Assembly: GCA_944319885.1 (NCBI GenBank)
Contig: CALUFC010000012.1
Coordinates: 1-62,210 of the forward strand
DNA length: 62,210 nt
Direction: 5' to 3'
DNA from: an uncultured Coriobacteriaceae bacterium
GTDB lineage: Bacteria; Actinomycetota; Coriobacteriia; Coriobacteriales; Coriobacteriaceae
Positions 9,083 through 17,007 of this stretch are shown here, in pieces. How positions within the stretch are numbered: the first letter of the stretch is position 1; each line of letters opens with the position of its first letter. Under the pieces are notes generated by a model. That model had not been told where the DNA came from. It did no database searches and saw only the letters and a list, made by a program, of their open reading frames with translations. The position numbers were made by a program, and so were the translations under genes.

Positions 9083-9282
9083 GGCCTGTTCGCTGCCGTA
9101 TTGCCGTCTGCCGGGATGCCTTCGCGCCGGAAGCCTGTGCCAGCGGGAAGCATGCGCGCGGGCACGCGTCTTGCTACCATGAAGGTGGAAGATGGCGCGA
9201 TTGGGCCCCGTCGGAGCAACCACCCAGAGCAGCTGGTGCGTTGTAAGGCGGGCTCCGCTCAGGGGCATGAAAGGGCGCAGCG

Positions 9283-11847
9283 ATGGCTTTGAACAACGAT
9301 CGGCGTGGATCCGCAGGGTCTGCTGGTGTCGCACCGGCGTCACGGCGCACGGCGGCACCTACGTGCATCCAGGTGCGCGGTGCTCGCGTGCACAACCTCA
9401 AGAACGTCGACGTAGACATTCCGCTCGGGTGTCTTGTGGGTATTGCGGGCGTTTCGGGCTCGGGCAAGAGCTCGCTTGCGCTTGGTACCCTCTACGCCGA
9501 GGGTAGCCGCCGTTATCTAGATGCGCTCTCCACCTACACGCGCCGTCGTATTGGGCAGGTGTCGCGCGCCACGGTCGATGAGGTGCTGCATGTTCCCGCC
9601 GCCCTCGCGCTGCGCCAGCGCCCCGGCGTGCCGAGCGTCCATTCCACGTTTGGCACCTCAACCGAGCTGCTCAACTACCTCAGGCTCATATTCTCGCGCC
9701 TGGGCAGCCACCAGTGCCCGGAGTGCGGCGCGCACCTGCCGCCTTCCATGGACGTGGCTATGGGGCTCAAGTCGCGCTGCCCCGCATGCGGCGCCGAGTT
9801 CTATGCCCCCGGCGCCGAGGACCTCGCCTTCAACAGCGCGGGCGCCTGCCCCACGTGCGGCGGCACCGGTGTCGTGCGTACGGTCGACGAGTCCACGCTC
9901 GTGCCCGACGAGTCGATCTCGATTGAAGATGGCGCGGTGGCCTCATGGAATCAGCTCATGTGGAAGCTCATGGTGCAGATTGCTCGCGAGATGGGCGTGC
10001 GCACCGACGTGCCGTTTTGCGAGCTCACGCCCGCCGAGCGCGAGATCGTGTTCCGCGCGCCCGCCGAGAAGCGCCACATCATCTACCAGAGCCCCAAGAC
10101 CGGCGACGTGGCCGAGATGGACTTCACCTATTACAACGCGGTTTACACCGTAGAGAATGCGCTTTCCAAGGTGAAGGATGAGAAGGGCCTTGCACGCGTG
10201 GCGAAATTCTTGAAGGAGGAGACCTGCCCCGATTGCCAGGGGACGCGCCTGTCGGCGCGCGCCCGCGGGCCGGTGATCGACGGGATGAACCTCGGCGATG
10301 CGACACGCATGACGCTCGATGAGCTTGCGGCGTGGGCTCCCTCTGTGCCCGCGCTTATGCCCGACGAGATGCGATCCATGGCGCAAACGATCGTTTCCGG
10401 GATGGCAGAGCCCATGGAGCGTTTGCAGCAGCTTGGCCTGGGTTACCTTTCGCTCGACCGCGCGAGCTCGACGCTCTCCACCGGCGAGCGCCAGCGCGTG
10501 CAGCTTGCCCGCGCCGTGCGCAACCGCACCTGCGGGGTGATGTATGTGCTCGATGAGCCTTCGATTGGGTTGCACCCTTCGAACGTCGAGGGGCTCCTTG
10601 GTGTCGTGGGAGATCTCATCGCCGATGGCAACTCCGTGGTGCTCGTCGACCACGACGTGCGGGTGTTGCGCCATGCCGACCACCTCATCGAGATCGGGCC
10701 TGGTTCGGGCACGGCGGGCGGCGAGGTCATCGCCCAGGGCACGGTCGCTGTGGTCGAGGCGTCGCCGGCAACGCGCATCGGGCCGTTTCTCGCGGGCACA
10801 CGGCGCATTCGCGCGCGCGAGCGCGCTCTGCCCGAAGCGATGTTCGACGAAGGCGCCATTCATCTTGCAACCGACGGCATCCACACGGTGCGTCCGCTCG
10901 AGGTTGATATTCCACGCGGCAGGCTCACCGCCGTTACGGGCGTCTCGGGTTCGGGCAAGACAACGCTCGTGCTCGAAAGCTTGATTCCCGCGCTCAAAGC
11001 TTCGATAGCGGGCGAGCGGCTGCCGGTGCACGTGCGTTCGATCGAAGCGTCGGGCGTGCGCCGCGCGAACCTCATCGACGCGACGCCCATCGGGGCAAAT
11101 GTGCGCTCTACGGTCGCCACCTACTCTGGCGTACTCGACGATCTGCGCCGCGCGTTTGCCAAGTTGCCCGAGGCGCGCGAGCGCGGCCTCAAGGCAGGGG
11201 CGTTCTCGTATAACACTGGCTCGCTCAGGTGTCCTACCTGCGATGGCACAGGCCAGATCTCGCTCGATGTGCAGTTTCTGCCCGATGTCGATATTCCGTG
11301 CCCTGCCTGCAACGGCGCACGGTACAGTCGGGATGCCTACGGCATCAAGCTCGCGGGCGACCTGAGCTTGCCCGAGCTGCTCTCCTATACCGTCGACCAA
11401 GCGCGCGAGGTGCTTGCCGATACCGGCCTGCGCCCGGCGCTTGGCAAGCTGCGCACCCTCTCCGAACTGGGCTTGGGGTATCTCACCTTGGGCGAGGCAA
11501 CGCCGGTGCTCTCGGGTGGCGAGGCGCAGCGTCTCAAGCTCGCAAGCGAGCTCACGCGCAACCAGAACGACGCGCTGTTTGTGTTCGACGAGCCTACGAT
11601 CGGCTTGCATCCGCTCGATGTGGAGGTGCTGCTTACGGTGCTGCAGCGGCTTATCGACAACGGAGCGACGGTGGTGGTGATCGAGCATGATCTCGATATG
11701 ATCGCGAACGCAGATTGGGTGGTTGACATGGGGCCGGGCGGTGGAGACGCCGGTGGCCGCGTGGTTGCGACGGGCACACCCGAGCACATCGCCGCTTGCC
11801 CCGAGAGCATTACCGGCCGCTATATCGCCGAGGAGCTCGGCACGTAG
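9283..11847 (+). CDS. UvrA-family ATPase of the UvrA2 type (no UvrB-binding domain)
   Basis: 854 residues, against about 940-970 for UvrA proper. Two ABC modules are complete: Walker A GVSGSGKSS and GVSGSGKTT, signatures LSTGERQRVQLA and LSGGEAQRLKLA, and Walker B VLDEPSIGLHP and VFDEPTIGLHP. Zinc-type Cys pairs are CPECG, CPACG, CPTCGGTG, CPDCQGTR, CPTCDGTG and CPACNGAR. Between the first Walker A and the CPTCGGTG motif the UvrB-binding insertion of canonical UvrA is absent. Such shorter paralogues occur beside a true UvrA and are linked to DNA damage or drug tolerance. No uvrB or uvrC is nearby. The ATG follows AAAGGG. Confidence 0.85.
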   Translation: MALNNDRRGSAGSAGVAPASRRTAAPTCIQVRGARVHNLKNVDVDIPLGCLVGIAGVSGSGKSSLALGTLYAEGSRRYLDALSTYTRRRIGQVSRATVDEVLHVPAALALRQRPGVPSVHSTFGTSTELLNYLRLIFSRLGSHQCPECGAHLPPSMDVAMGLKSRCPACGAEFYAPGAEDLAFNSAGACPTCGGTGVVRTVDESTLVPDESISIEDGAVASWNQLMWKLMVQIAREMGVRTDVPFCELTPAEREIVFRAPAEKRHIIYQSPKTGDVAEMDFTYYNAVYTVENALSKVKDEKGLARVAKFLKEETCPDCQGTRLSARARGPVIDGMNLGDATRMTLDELAAWAPSVPALMPDEMRSMAQTIVSGMAEPMERLQQLGLGYLSLDRASSTLSTGERQRVQLARAVRNRTCGVMYVLDEPSIGLHPSNVEGLLGVVGDLIADGNSVVLVDHDVRVLRHADHLIEIGPGSGTAGGEVIAQGTVAVVEASPATRIGPFLAGTRRIRARERALPEAMFDEGAIHLATDGIHTVRPLEVDIPRGRLTAVTGVSGSGKTTLVLESLIPALKASIAGERLPVHVRSIEASGVRRANLIDATPIGANVRSTVATYSGVLDDLRRAFAKLPEARERGLKAGAFSYNTGSLRCPTCDGTGQISLDVQFLPDVDIPCPACNGARYSRDAYGIKLAGDLSLPELLSYTVDQAREVLADTGLRPALGKLRTLSELGLGYLTLGEATPVLSGGEAQRLKLASELTRNQNDALFVFDEPTIGLHPLDVEVLLTVLQRLIDNGATVVVIEHDLDMIANADWVVDMGPGGGDAGGRVVATGTPEHIAACPESITGRYIAEELGT

Positions 11848-12042
11848 CGCGTGGGCCAGCGCAGCCTGGGGCGCGATATGCGCGCCATTCCTCTCGAGCT
11901 CCTCGGCCGCGACATCGCCTTGTTGGATAGTCCATACGCTGTTGTTAGATTTCGCGTACTGGCTGCTAGAAGTTCGTGAGACGACGTTTCGGTTTTTTCA
12001 TGCGGGCCCTTGCCAGTGTTTACCAGCGCGTATCGTAGAGAT

Positions 12043-13116
12043 ATGGATACCACGCTGTGCGACATATCTGCCTTTCAGTACTATCGTATTCCGCCCTGTC
12101 TCCTGCGACGCATGGTCGAGGAAATCGACCTGTCGACGAAGGGCGGACGCAAGAAGCTGGCGGACGCCAATTCGTTCCTGGGGTATATAGAGACGCCACT
12201 TCATGTGCTCGAGACCGATCGCGCGCGTCGCTTTACCGCGCGGGGCATGGTCAAACATCTGTGGAGCGGCGAGCTGCCGCTCGGCGCAAAGCGCGAGATC
12301 GACGTCTACCATTATGTGACCTCGCCTGCGATGACATTGCTGATGCTTGCGCGCCACTTGGATAAGACGTGCCTTACGATGGCGATTTACGAGATGGTGG
12401 GTACCTTCTCCGTAATCAGGATGCTGCCCGGGGATCGTGCGTATGTTCAGCAGTGCATCGACGCGGGGCAGGTTGCGTTCGAGGGCGGCTGGGAGCCGGC
12501 GCGTGACAAAAATGGCAGGCTCGCAGGCGATTTGTGGGAGCGTCCTGCCTTGCTCACGCTGGATGAGCTGTGGGCGTTTATCCACGAGATGAAAGGCGTT
12601 CGCGGCTGCAAAGCGCTTGCTAGCGCCGCGCGCGAGGTGGTGGGTTCGGCGGCGTCGCCGTTTGAGGCACGTGCCGCGATGCGAATCTGCGGGAGCAGAT
12701 CGAGCGGAGGCGAGGGAATCGGGAGGGCGGAGCTCAACACGGTCATTCGCTTCACATCTGCTGCGGCTTCGATTGCCGGGCACGACTACGCTATCGCGGA
12801 TATGCTCCTACGCGCCCACGACGGCGCGGCTGAGCTGGTGATTGAGTGTCAGGGTAGGTCGTCTCATGGGGCGGGCGGTGTCTCAATTGCAGACGCCGAT
12901 CGTCAGCTTGCGCTGCAGCGTATGGGGTACGAGGTCATTTTGCTCACGCACGAACAGATCGAAGACGAGTGGCGATTCCGTCAACTGGCGCGTTACCTGG
13001 CGGAGCGGCTCAACGGCTGCTACACAGAGAAAAACTCGTGGGAAATGGAGCGGCAGCGCGAAATGATGCGCGTTCTGTTTAGCAATTGGGCCGATTTGTT
13101 GTGTGGAGCGCGGTGA
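12043..13116 (+). CDS. Hypothetical protein with a DUF559/Vsr-like nuclease-type C-terminus
   Basis: 357 residues from the ATG at 12043; a TTG at 12010 would extend it by 11. The last 100 residues contain LVIECQGRSSHGAG, a spacer with ADRQLALQRMGYEVILLTHEQI, and a final helix. This resembles the core of DUF559/Vsr-like nuclease folds, where an acidic-x-(D/Q)-G strand, a His pair and DRxRxxxLxxxGW usually occur. The usual EYDG is here ECQG, so activity is uncertain. The N-terminal part (residues 1-200, with FQYYRIPP and RRFTARGM) recalls AbiEi-like proteins of actinobacteria but has no firm match from memory. It stands alone, and a terminator and a palindrome follow it. Confidence 0.6.
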   Translation: MDTTLCDISAFQYYRIPPCLLRRMVEEIDLSTKGGRKKLADANSFLGYIETPLHVLETDRARRFTARGMVKHLWSGELPLGAKREIDVYHYVTSPAMTLLMLARHLDKTCLTMAIYEMVGTFSVIRMLPGDRAYVQQCIDAGQVAFEGGWEPARDKNGRLAGDLWERPALLTLDELWAFIHEMKGVRGCKALASAAREVVGSAASPFEARAAMRICGSRSSGGEGIGRAELNTVIRFTSAAASIAGHDYAIADMLLRAHDGAAELVIECQGRSSHGAGGVSIADADRQLALQRMGYEVILLTHEQIEDEWRFRQLARYLAERLNGCYTEKNSWEMERQREMMRVLFSNWADLLCGAR

Positions 13117-13174
13117 TAGTGCTCCCGAGGCGTCTTTTCGGAGATTTGGGCGGGTTTCGCGCGTAGAAATTAAG

Positions 13175-13202
13175 GGCGCAGGACACATGCGCCGGGCTTT
13201 TT
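13175..13202 (+). terminator. Probable Rho-independent terminator
   Basis: GGCGCA (13175-13180) pairs with TGCGCC (13188-13193) over a seven-base loop. After GGGC comes TTTTT (13198-13202). It sits 58 bp after the stop of the gene ending at 13116. The stem is only six pairs, so strength is uncertain. Confidence 0.5.
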
Positions 13203-13331
13203 CACGAAGTGAGTGTTTCTATGCGGATTTTGCAACTAGACAAAGCGTGTTTAGCATGAAAAGACGAGGGAATACTTTAGTAAAATAAAGCAGTATACTA
13301 GCTGAATCGCCAGAGAAACACTCACTTCGTG
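13203..13331. repeat. 129 bp palindromic element with perfect 18 bp terminal inverted repeats (element A)
   Basis: CACGAAGTGAGTGTTTCT (13203-13220) is the exact reverse complement of 13314-13331. The 93 bp between them are AT-rich and hold no gene. Just inside the arms, the reverse complement of the right side reads GGCGATT, as does the left arm of the element at 606-739, so the two are probably one family. Both lie between genes that end towards each other. No target-site duplication is visible. The rest of the gap from 13117 to 13442 contains only the terminator at 13175-13202. Confidence 0.75.
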
Positions 13332-13442
13332 GAGGATGGGTTACTTAATTGCAGATTTTGGAGCGCCTGAATGGCTTAAGCCGTTCTTGCGGGTGCGGGG
13401 TCTCGTGTATGCCCGGCAATGGCGGCTGCTGCCGCGCACGCG

Positions 13443-14114
13443 TTAGCCCATGAGCTCCGAGATCACGCTTGCAACTAGGGTGCGTGGCAGCAGCACATCG
13501 AGCCCCGATGCCTCGCGGGCAGCTTCGCGCATGGTAGCGGTGAAGCCCATGCAGTCAAGGCAGAGGAAGGCGCAGCCCGAGCCGCGCAGCGTCGCGGCGG
13601 CTTGGGCGACGCCATCGATTTCGGCATATGGCGAGGCGTGCACCACGTGCACGTTCATGCCCGCCGCACTCCACCACGCATGCGCCTGTTCGACCTGTGC
13701 AGCATCGGGAACCATGACCGCGATCTTGGAATCGCCTGCCAGCGCACGGGCGACGCTGTAGAAGAGCGGTTGCGGAAACACCAGCGGAACCGTGTGCCTG
13801 AGCTGGGGGAAGCTGCCGGTGCAGAGCACGACGACGGCGCTCGCGCCTGCAGCCTCTGCCTCGTCGATGCGCTGCTGCACGAGCGGCACCACCTTCGTGC
13901 CGGAAAACGTTGCCTGACTGCCGTCGCGCATGCGGGACACCAGAACCTCGTCGCCCGGTTCCGGGGCAAGTTCGCGTTCGACATCGGCGAGCGTCATGTG
14001 GTCGAGCGCACCGTATTCCACGAGCTTGAGCCCGGAGGCAAGATGAGCACGAAGGTCGCCGGTCATATCGACGCGCGGCGCTTGTCCTACGGTGATGCCG
14101 GCGATGGTGCGCAT
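13443..14114 (-). CDS. AroM family protein
   Basis: 223 residues. The ATG at 14114 has AAAGGA seven bases upstream, and the frame is open further upstream without a site. The start RTIAGITVGQAPRVDM and the segments VVVLCTGSFP and CAFLCLDCMGF are typical of the AroM family, a racemase-like fold of unknown activity. Despite its name there is no aromatic pathway gene nearby. It lies 142 bp downstream of the DUF1177 gene on the same strand, and both diverge from a peptidase and peptide transporter operon, so a role in peptide or amino-acid metabolism is a reasonable inference. Confidence 0.85.
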   Translation of the reverse strand: MRTIAGITVGQAPRVDMTGDLRAHLASGLKLVEYGALDHMTLADVERELAPEPGDEVLVSRMRDGSQATFSGTKVVPLVQQRIDEAEAAGASAVVVLCTGSFPQLRHTVPLVFPQPLFYSVARALAGDSKIAVMVPDAAQVEQAHAWWSAAGMNVHVVHASPYAEIDGVAQAAATLRGSGCAFLCLDCMGFTATMREAAREASGLDVLLPRTLVASVISELMG

Positions 14115-14165
14115 GCGGGATCCTTTCGAAGAGCGTGCGATCAGTTGTCGTGTGGGGGTGTGGTG

Positions 14166-14201
14166 CTGCGGGCGCGCCGCGCTGGAGCGGTGCGCCCGCA
14201 G
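14166..14201 (-). other. Stem-loop between DUF1177 and AroM genes
   Basis: CTGCGGGCGC (14166-14175) and GCGCCCGCAG (14192-14201) form a perfect ten-pair, GC-only-type stem with a 16-base loop. No T run follows on the transcribed strand, so it may act as an mRNA stability or processing element between the two genes rather than as a terminator. Confidence 0.45.
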
Positions 14202-14256
14202 GTGTGGGTGGCGTGTGGGCGGCAAAACGCGTGGCGCTGCGAAGACCGTGCCCCTT

Positions 14257-15195
14257 TTATGCCTGGCCACCCATGGTCTGGTAGCGCTCGCAGGTGCCGT
14301 AGAGCTCGGTGAGGTGCGCGAACTCACGCTCGTCGTAGAACGCGCAGCCGTGCGCGCCGAAGAGCTTGGCGACCTCGAGCGCGAAGCGCGCTGCCTCCTC
14401 GACGTCCGTTCCATGGGTAGCGCCGGTGGCGCAACCTGCGACCATCTGCTCGGTGGCAATCGCCACGCCCACCACGGGCGCATCGGTGGCGGTGGCGGGC
14501 TGCAGGATGGAGTTGAGGTGATAGAGGTCGTTGCCGTACGGGGTGATGTCCTGCTGCGAGAGCGCGAATACCTGCGGCATCTTGCCGGTCACGCGGGTCA
14601 TGACATCCATGAGATCATTGGCCACGGGCAGGATGTAGCCCTGCATCACGGTAGGCGAGATGGCGATGCCGTTCACGTTGATGATGCGGTTGCCCTTGGT
14701 GGTGTCGATGGACACGATGGCGTCCATGCGCGGATCGACCTCCATGCGGTTCATGGTCTCCATGTCGATGGGGGAGTCCATGAACGGTACGGGCTCATGC
14801 GGCAGCGTGGGCGCGTCGGGACAGATATGGGTTGCCACGATGACGTCGCCGGGGAGCACGTCGCCGGCGGCGTGCATCTCCACCAGCTTGAGCGCACAGG
14901 TGAGGGCGGCAACCGCGCCGTCGCCGTCGGAGACGGCACCGATCATCTCGGGGCGCGCGCCCAGACCGCCCAAGCGCCCCACGATGCCGAGCGTGGGCGC
15001 GTCGCCGCCGGCGCTCTTGCCGTGCGTGCCGGGGATGAGGATCTTGATGCAATCGGTGTCGCCGCGCTCGTCGCCCACGGTGGTGACGGTTACATCGGCG
15101 GCACCGCGCTTGCGCAGCAGGTCGGCCATCTCCTCGCCGCTCGCCTGTGGTTTGTCGATGAGATCATAGACTTCCAGCATCTGACGGATAAGCAT
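14257..15195 (-). CDS. DUF1177 family protein
   Basis: 312 residues. The ATG at 15195 follows GGAAAGGGA. Conserved-looking features of the family include LVEMHAAGDVLPGDVIVATH, SIDTTKGNRIINVNG and YGNDLYHLNSI. Acidic and His residues in these loops suggest a metal or nucleophile-using enzyme, but no reaction is established. In other bacteria DUF1177 and AroM genes are commonly neighbours and lie near peptide transport functions. Here they form a two-gene unit divergent from a C1B aminopeptidase and an oligopeptide ABC transporter, which fits that link. Confidence 0.85.
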   Translation of the reverse strand: MLIRQMLEVYDLIDKPQASGEEMADLLRKRGAADVTVTTVGDERGDTDCIKILIPGTHGKSAGGDAPTLGIVGRLGGLGARPEMIGAVSDGDGAVAALTCALKLVEMHAAGDVLPGDVIVATHICPDAPTLPHEPVPFMDSPIDMETMNRMEVDPRMDAIVSIDTTKGNRIINVNGIAISPTVMQGYILPVANDLMDVMTRVTGKMPQVFALSQQDITPYGNDLYHLNSILQPATATDAPVVGVAIATEQMVAGCATGATHGTDVEEAARFALEVAKLFGAHGCAFYDEREFAHLTELYGTCERYQTMGGQA

Positions 15196-15496
15196 ACGCG
15201 TCCCTTTCCTATGCCGCTGCGGTGAACCCGACGAGTATTGCATATACGACCATCGCGCTGCGTGATATTGTATATGCGGTTGCGGGGCGCACGTGCACCG
15301 GGCATTCTGCATGACCGCACTATTGTAGGACGCACGCTGCGTTCGGCAAATAATCTGCTTCGTTTGGATAAAGTGTTACCGGTGCATGAAATCGTGGAAA
15401 TCTGCCCTGCATCATGCATGCTGCTACCTAAAGTTATCAACCATATCTGCATGAGCGCTTGCGCTGGATGCAGTCGACGAGGGAGGAGTGCACGCT
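15196..15496. promoter_or_regulatory. Divergent control region with a GCATATAC/GTATATGC inverted repeat
   Basis: This 301 bp gap separates the divergent DUF1177 and C1B peptidase genes and holds no gene. GCATATAC (15240-15247) and GTATATGC (15270-15277) are exact reverse complements 22 bp apart. Each is also preceded by ATT, so the two blocks read ATTGCATATACG and ATTGTATATGCG, almost direct repeats as well. They are AT-rich islands near the DUF1177 start and may be an operator or overlapping promoter elements. The remainder is unremarkable. Confidence 0.4.
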
Positions 15497-16927
15497 TTGA
15501 CCGAGATGAAAGCTGTGGTTCCGGGCAACGCGGTATGCGTTGAGCAGATGAACGCCTGCTCCAAGGCGTTTCCCGAGAGCCGCGCAAACAGGGTTGCACG
15601 TAACGCGGTGACGTCGATGGGCATCGTGAATGCCGGTCGCGATCAGCGCGCCGCGCGCGTATACCGTGAGACGTTCGGGGTGTCGCTGCCTTGCGCCAAG
15701 ACCGTGACCCATCAGGACAAATCGGGCCGCTGCTGGATGTTCTCGACGCTCAACGTGCTGCGTTCAAAACTCATGCGCACGCTCGACATCGATGACTTCG
15801 AGTTTTCTCAGGCCTACGTGACCTTCTTCGAGAAGCTCGAGAAGTCGAACGCGTTTCTTGAGCGCATCATCGAAACCGCCGACCGCCCCGCAAACGATCG
15901 CGTGGTGAACCACATCACGCTGCACAATGCCTCCGACGGCGGACAGTTCATGTTCTGTGCGAGCATCGTGGAAAAGTGGGGGCTTGTGCCCAAAGACGTC
16001 ATGCCCGAGACGGCGTGTACGGTCGATACCAAGTTTATGAACGAGGCGCTGGGCGAGCTGCTCATCGCCGACGCCGCGAAGCTGCGCGCCGCCCGTGCGA
16101 AGGGCGCGACGGTCGAAGAGCTCGAGCAGCAGAAAAACGAGATGCTCGAGAGCGTGCATCGTTTGCTGTGCTGCTGCATCGGCGAGCCGCCCACCACGTT
16201 TGACCTCGCGCTCGCTGTGGGCGAGCATGCCCAGGTGGACGCGGCGCTTGTGAGTGAACCCAACGCGTGCGGCGAGCGCATCCTGCGCGATCGCGGCCTC
16301 ACCCCGCAGCAGTTCGTGGAGCGCTATGTGGGCTTTGACGCCGACGACTACATCGAGCTCGCGAGCATGCCGGGCGCGACGCGCCCCTTTGGCCACCTCT
16401 ACGGCATCGACTGGTTCGATGCCGTGATCGGCGGGCGCCCGCTGCGTCTGCTCAACATGGAGATGGGTGTGCTCGAGCAGGCTATCATCGCTTCGCTCAA
16501 GGCCGGTGTGCCCGTGTACATGATGTGCGATGTGGGCAAGCGCGCGCTGCGCTACGCCCAAGACTTCAAGGGTCTCATGGCAACCGATGCCGTAAACCTC
16601 GAGGACCTCTTCGACATCGATCTCTCCATCGATCGTGGCGACGCGTTCGATCTCAACGCGACCGGCATGTCGCACTGCATGGTGTTCCAGGGCGTCGAGC
16701 TCGACGAGAACGGCGAGCCCGTGATGTGGCGCGTCGAGAACAGCCATGGTGCCGACGAGGATTACCAGGGCTTCCTGCACATCACCCGCGATTGGTGGCG
16801 CGCCTTCGGCGGCGACATCGTGGTGGAGCGCCGCTTCGTACCGGCAGAGGTGCTTGAGCTTCGCGATACGCTTCCCGTCGAGCATCGCGATCCCTGGGAC
16901 GGTTTCATCAACTATCGGCCCTGGTAA
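15497..16927 (+). CDS. pepC: C1B family cysteine aminopeptidase (PepC/bleomycin hydrolase type)
   Basis: About 476 residues. GGGAGG lies ten bases before a TTG at 15497, which I take as the start; GTG at 15488 and ATG at 15506 are alternatives. The papain-like catalytic set is complete: Cys in HQDKSGRCWMFSTLN, His in GMSHCMVFQGV and Asn in WRVENSHGA. Length and motifs match bacterial aminopeptidase C, a cytosolic enzyme that removes N-terminal residues from peptides, usually as a hexamer. It comes just before the peptide-binding protein and ABC transporter, so imported peptides are its likely substrates. The C-terminus ends INYRPW. Confidence 0.9.
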   Translation: MTEMKAVVPGNAVCVEQMNACSKAFPESRANRVARNAVTSMGIVNAGRDQRAARVYRETFGVSLPCAKTVTHQDKSGRCWMFSTLNVLRSKLMRTLDIDDFEFSQAYVTFFEKLEKSNAFLERIIETADRPANDRVVNHITLHNASDGGQFMFCASIVEKWGLVPKDVMPETACTVDTKFMNEALGELLIADAAKLRAARAKGATVEELEQQKNEMLESVHRLLCCCIGEPPTTFDLALAVGEHAQVDAALVSEPNACGERILRDRGLTPQQFVERYVGFDADDYIELASMPGATRPFGHLYGIDWFDAVIGGRPLRLLNMEMGVLEQAIIASLKAGVPVYMMCDVGKRALRYAQDFKGLMATDAVNLEDLFDIDLSIDRGDAFDLNATGMSHCMVFQGVELDENGEPVMWRVENSHGADEDYQGFLHITRDWWRAFGGDIVVERRFVPAEVLELRDTLPVEHRDPWDGFINYRPW

Positions 16928-17007
16928 GGCCGCGAGTTTGGTTCATCGCAACCGCCTGTCGTTCCACGGTCGGTTGCAGGACATCTCCAATGAAGGGGGA
17001 ACGGAAC

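Noticed and set aside
7685-9358. A 557-codon minus-strand frame
   Set aside because: It is antisense to TelA, which has clear family features and a ribosome site.
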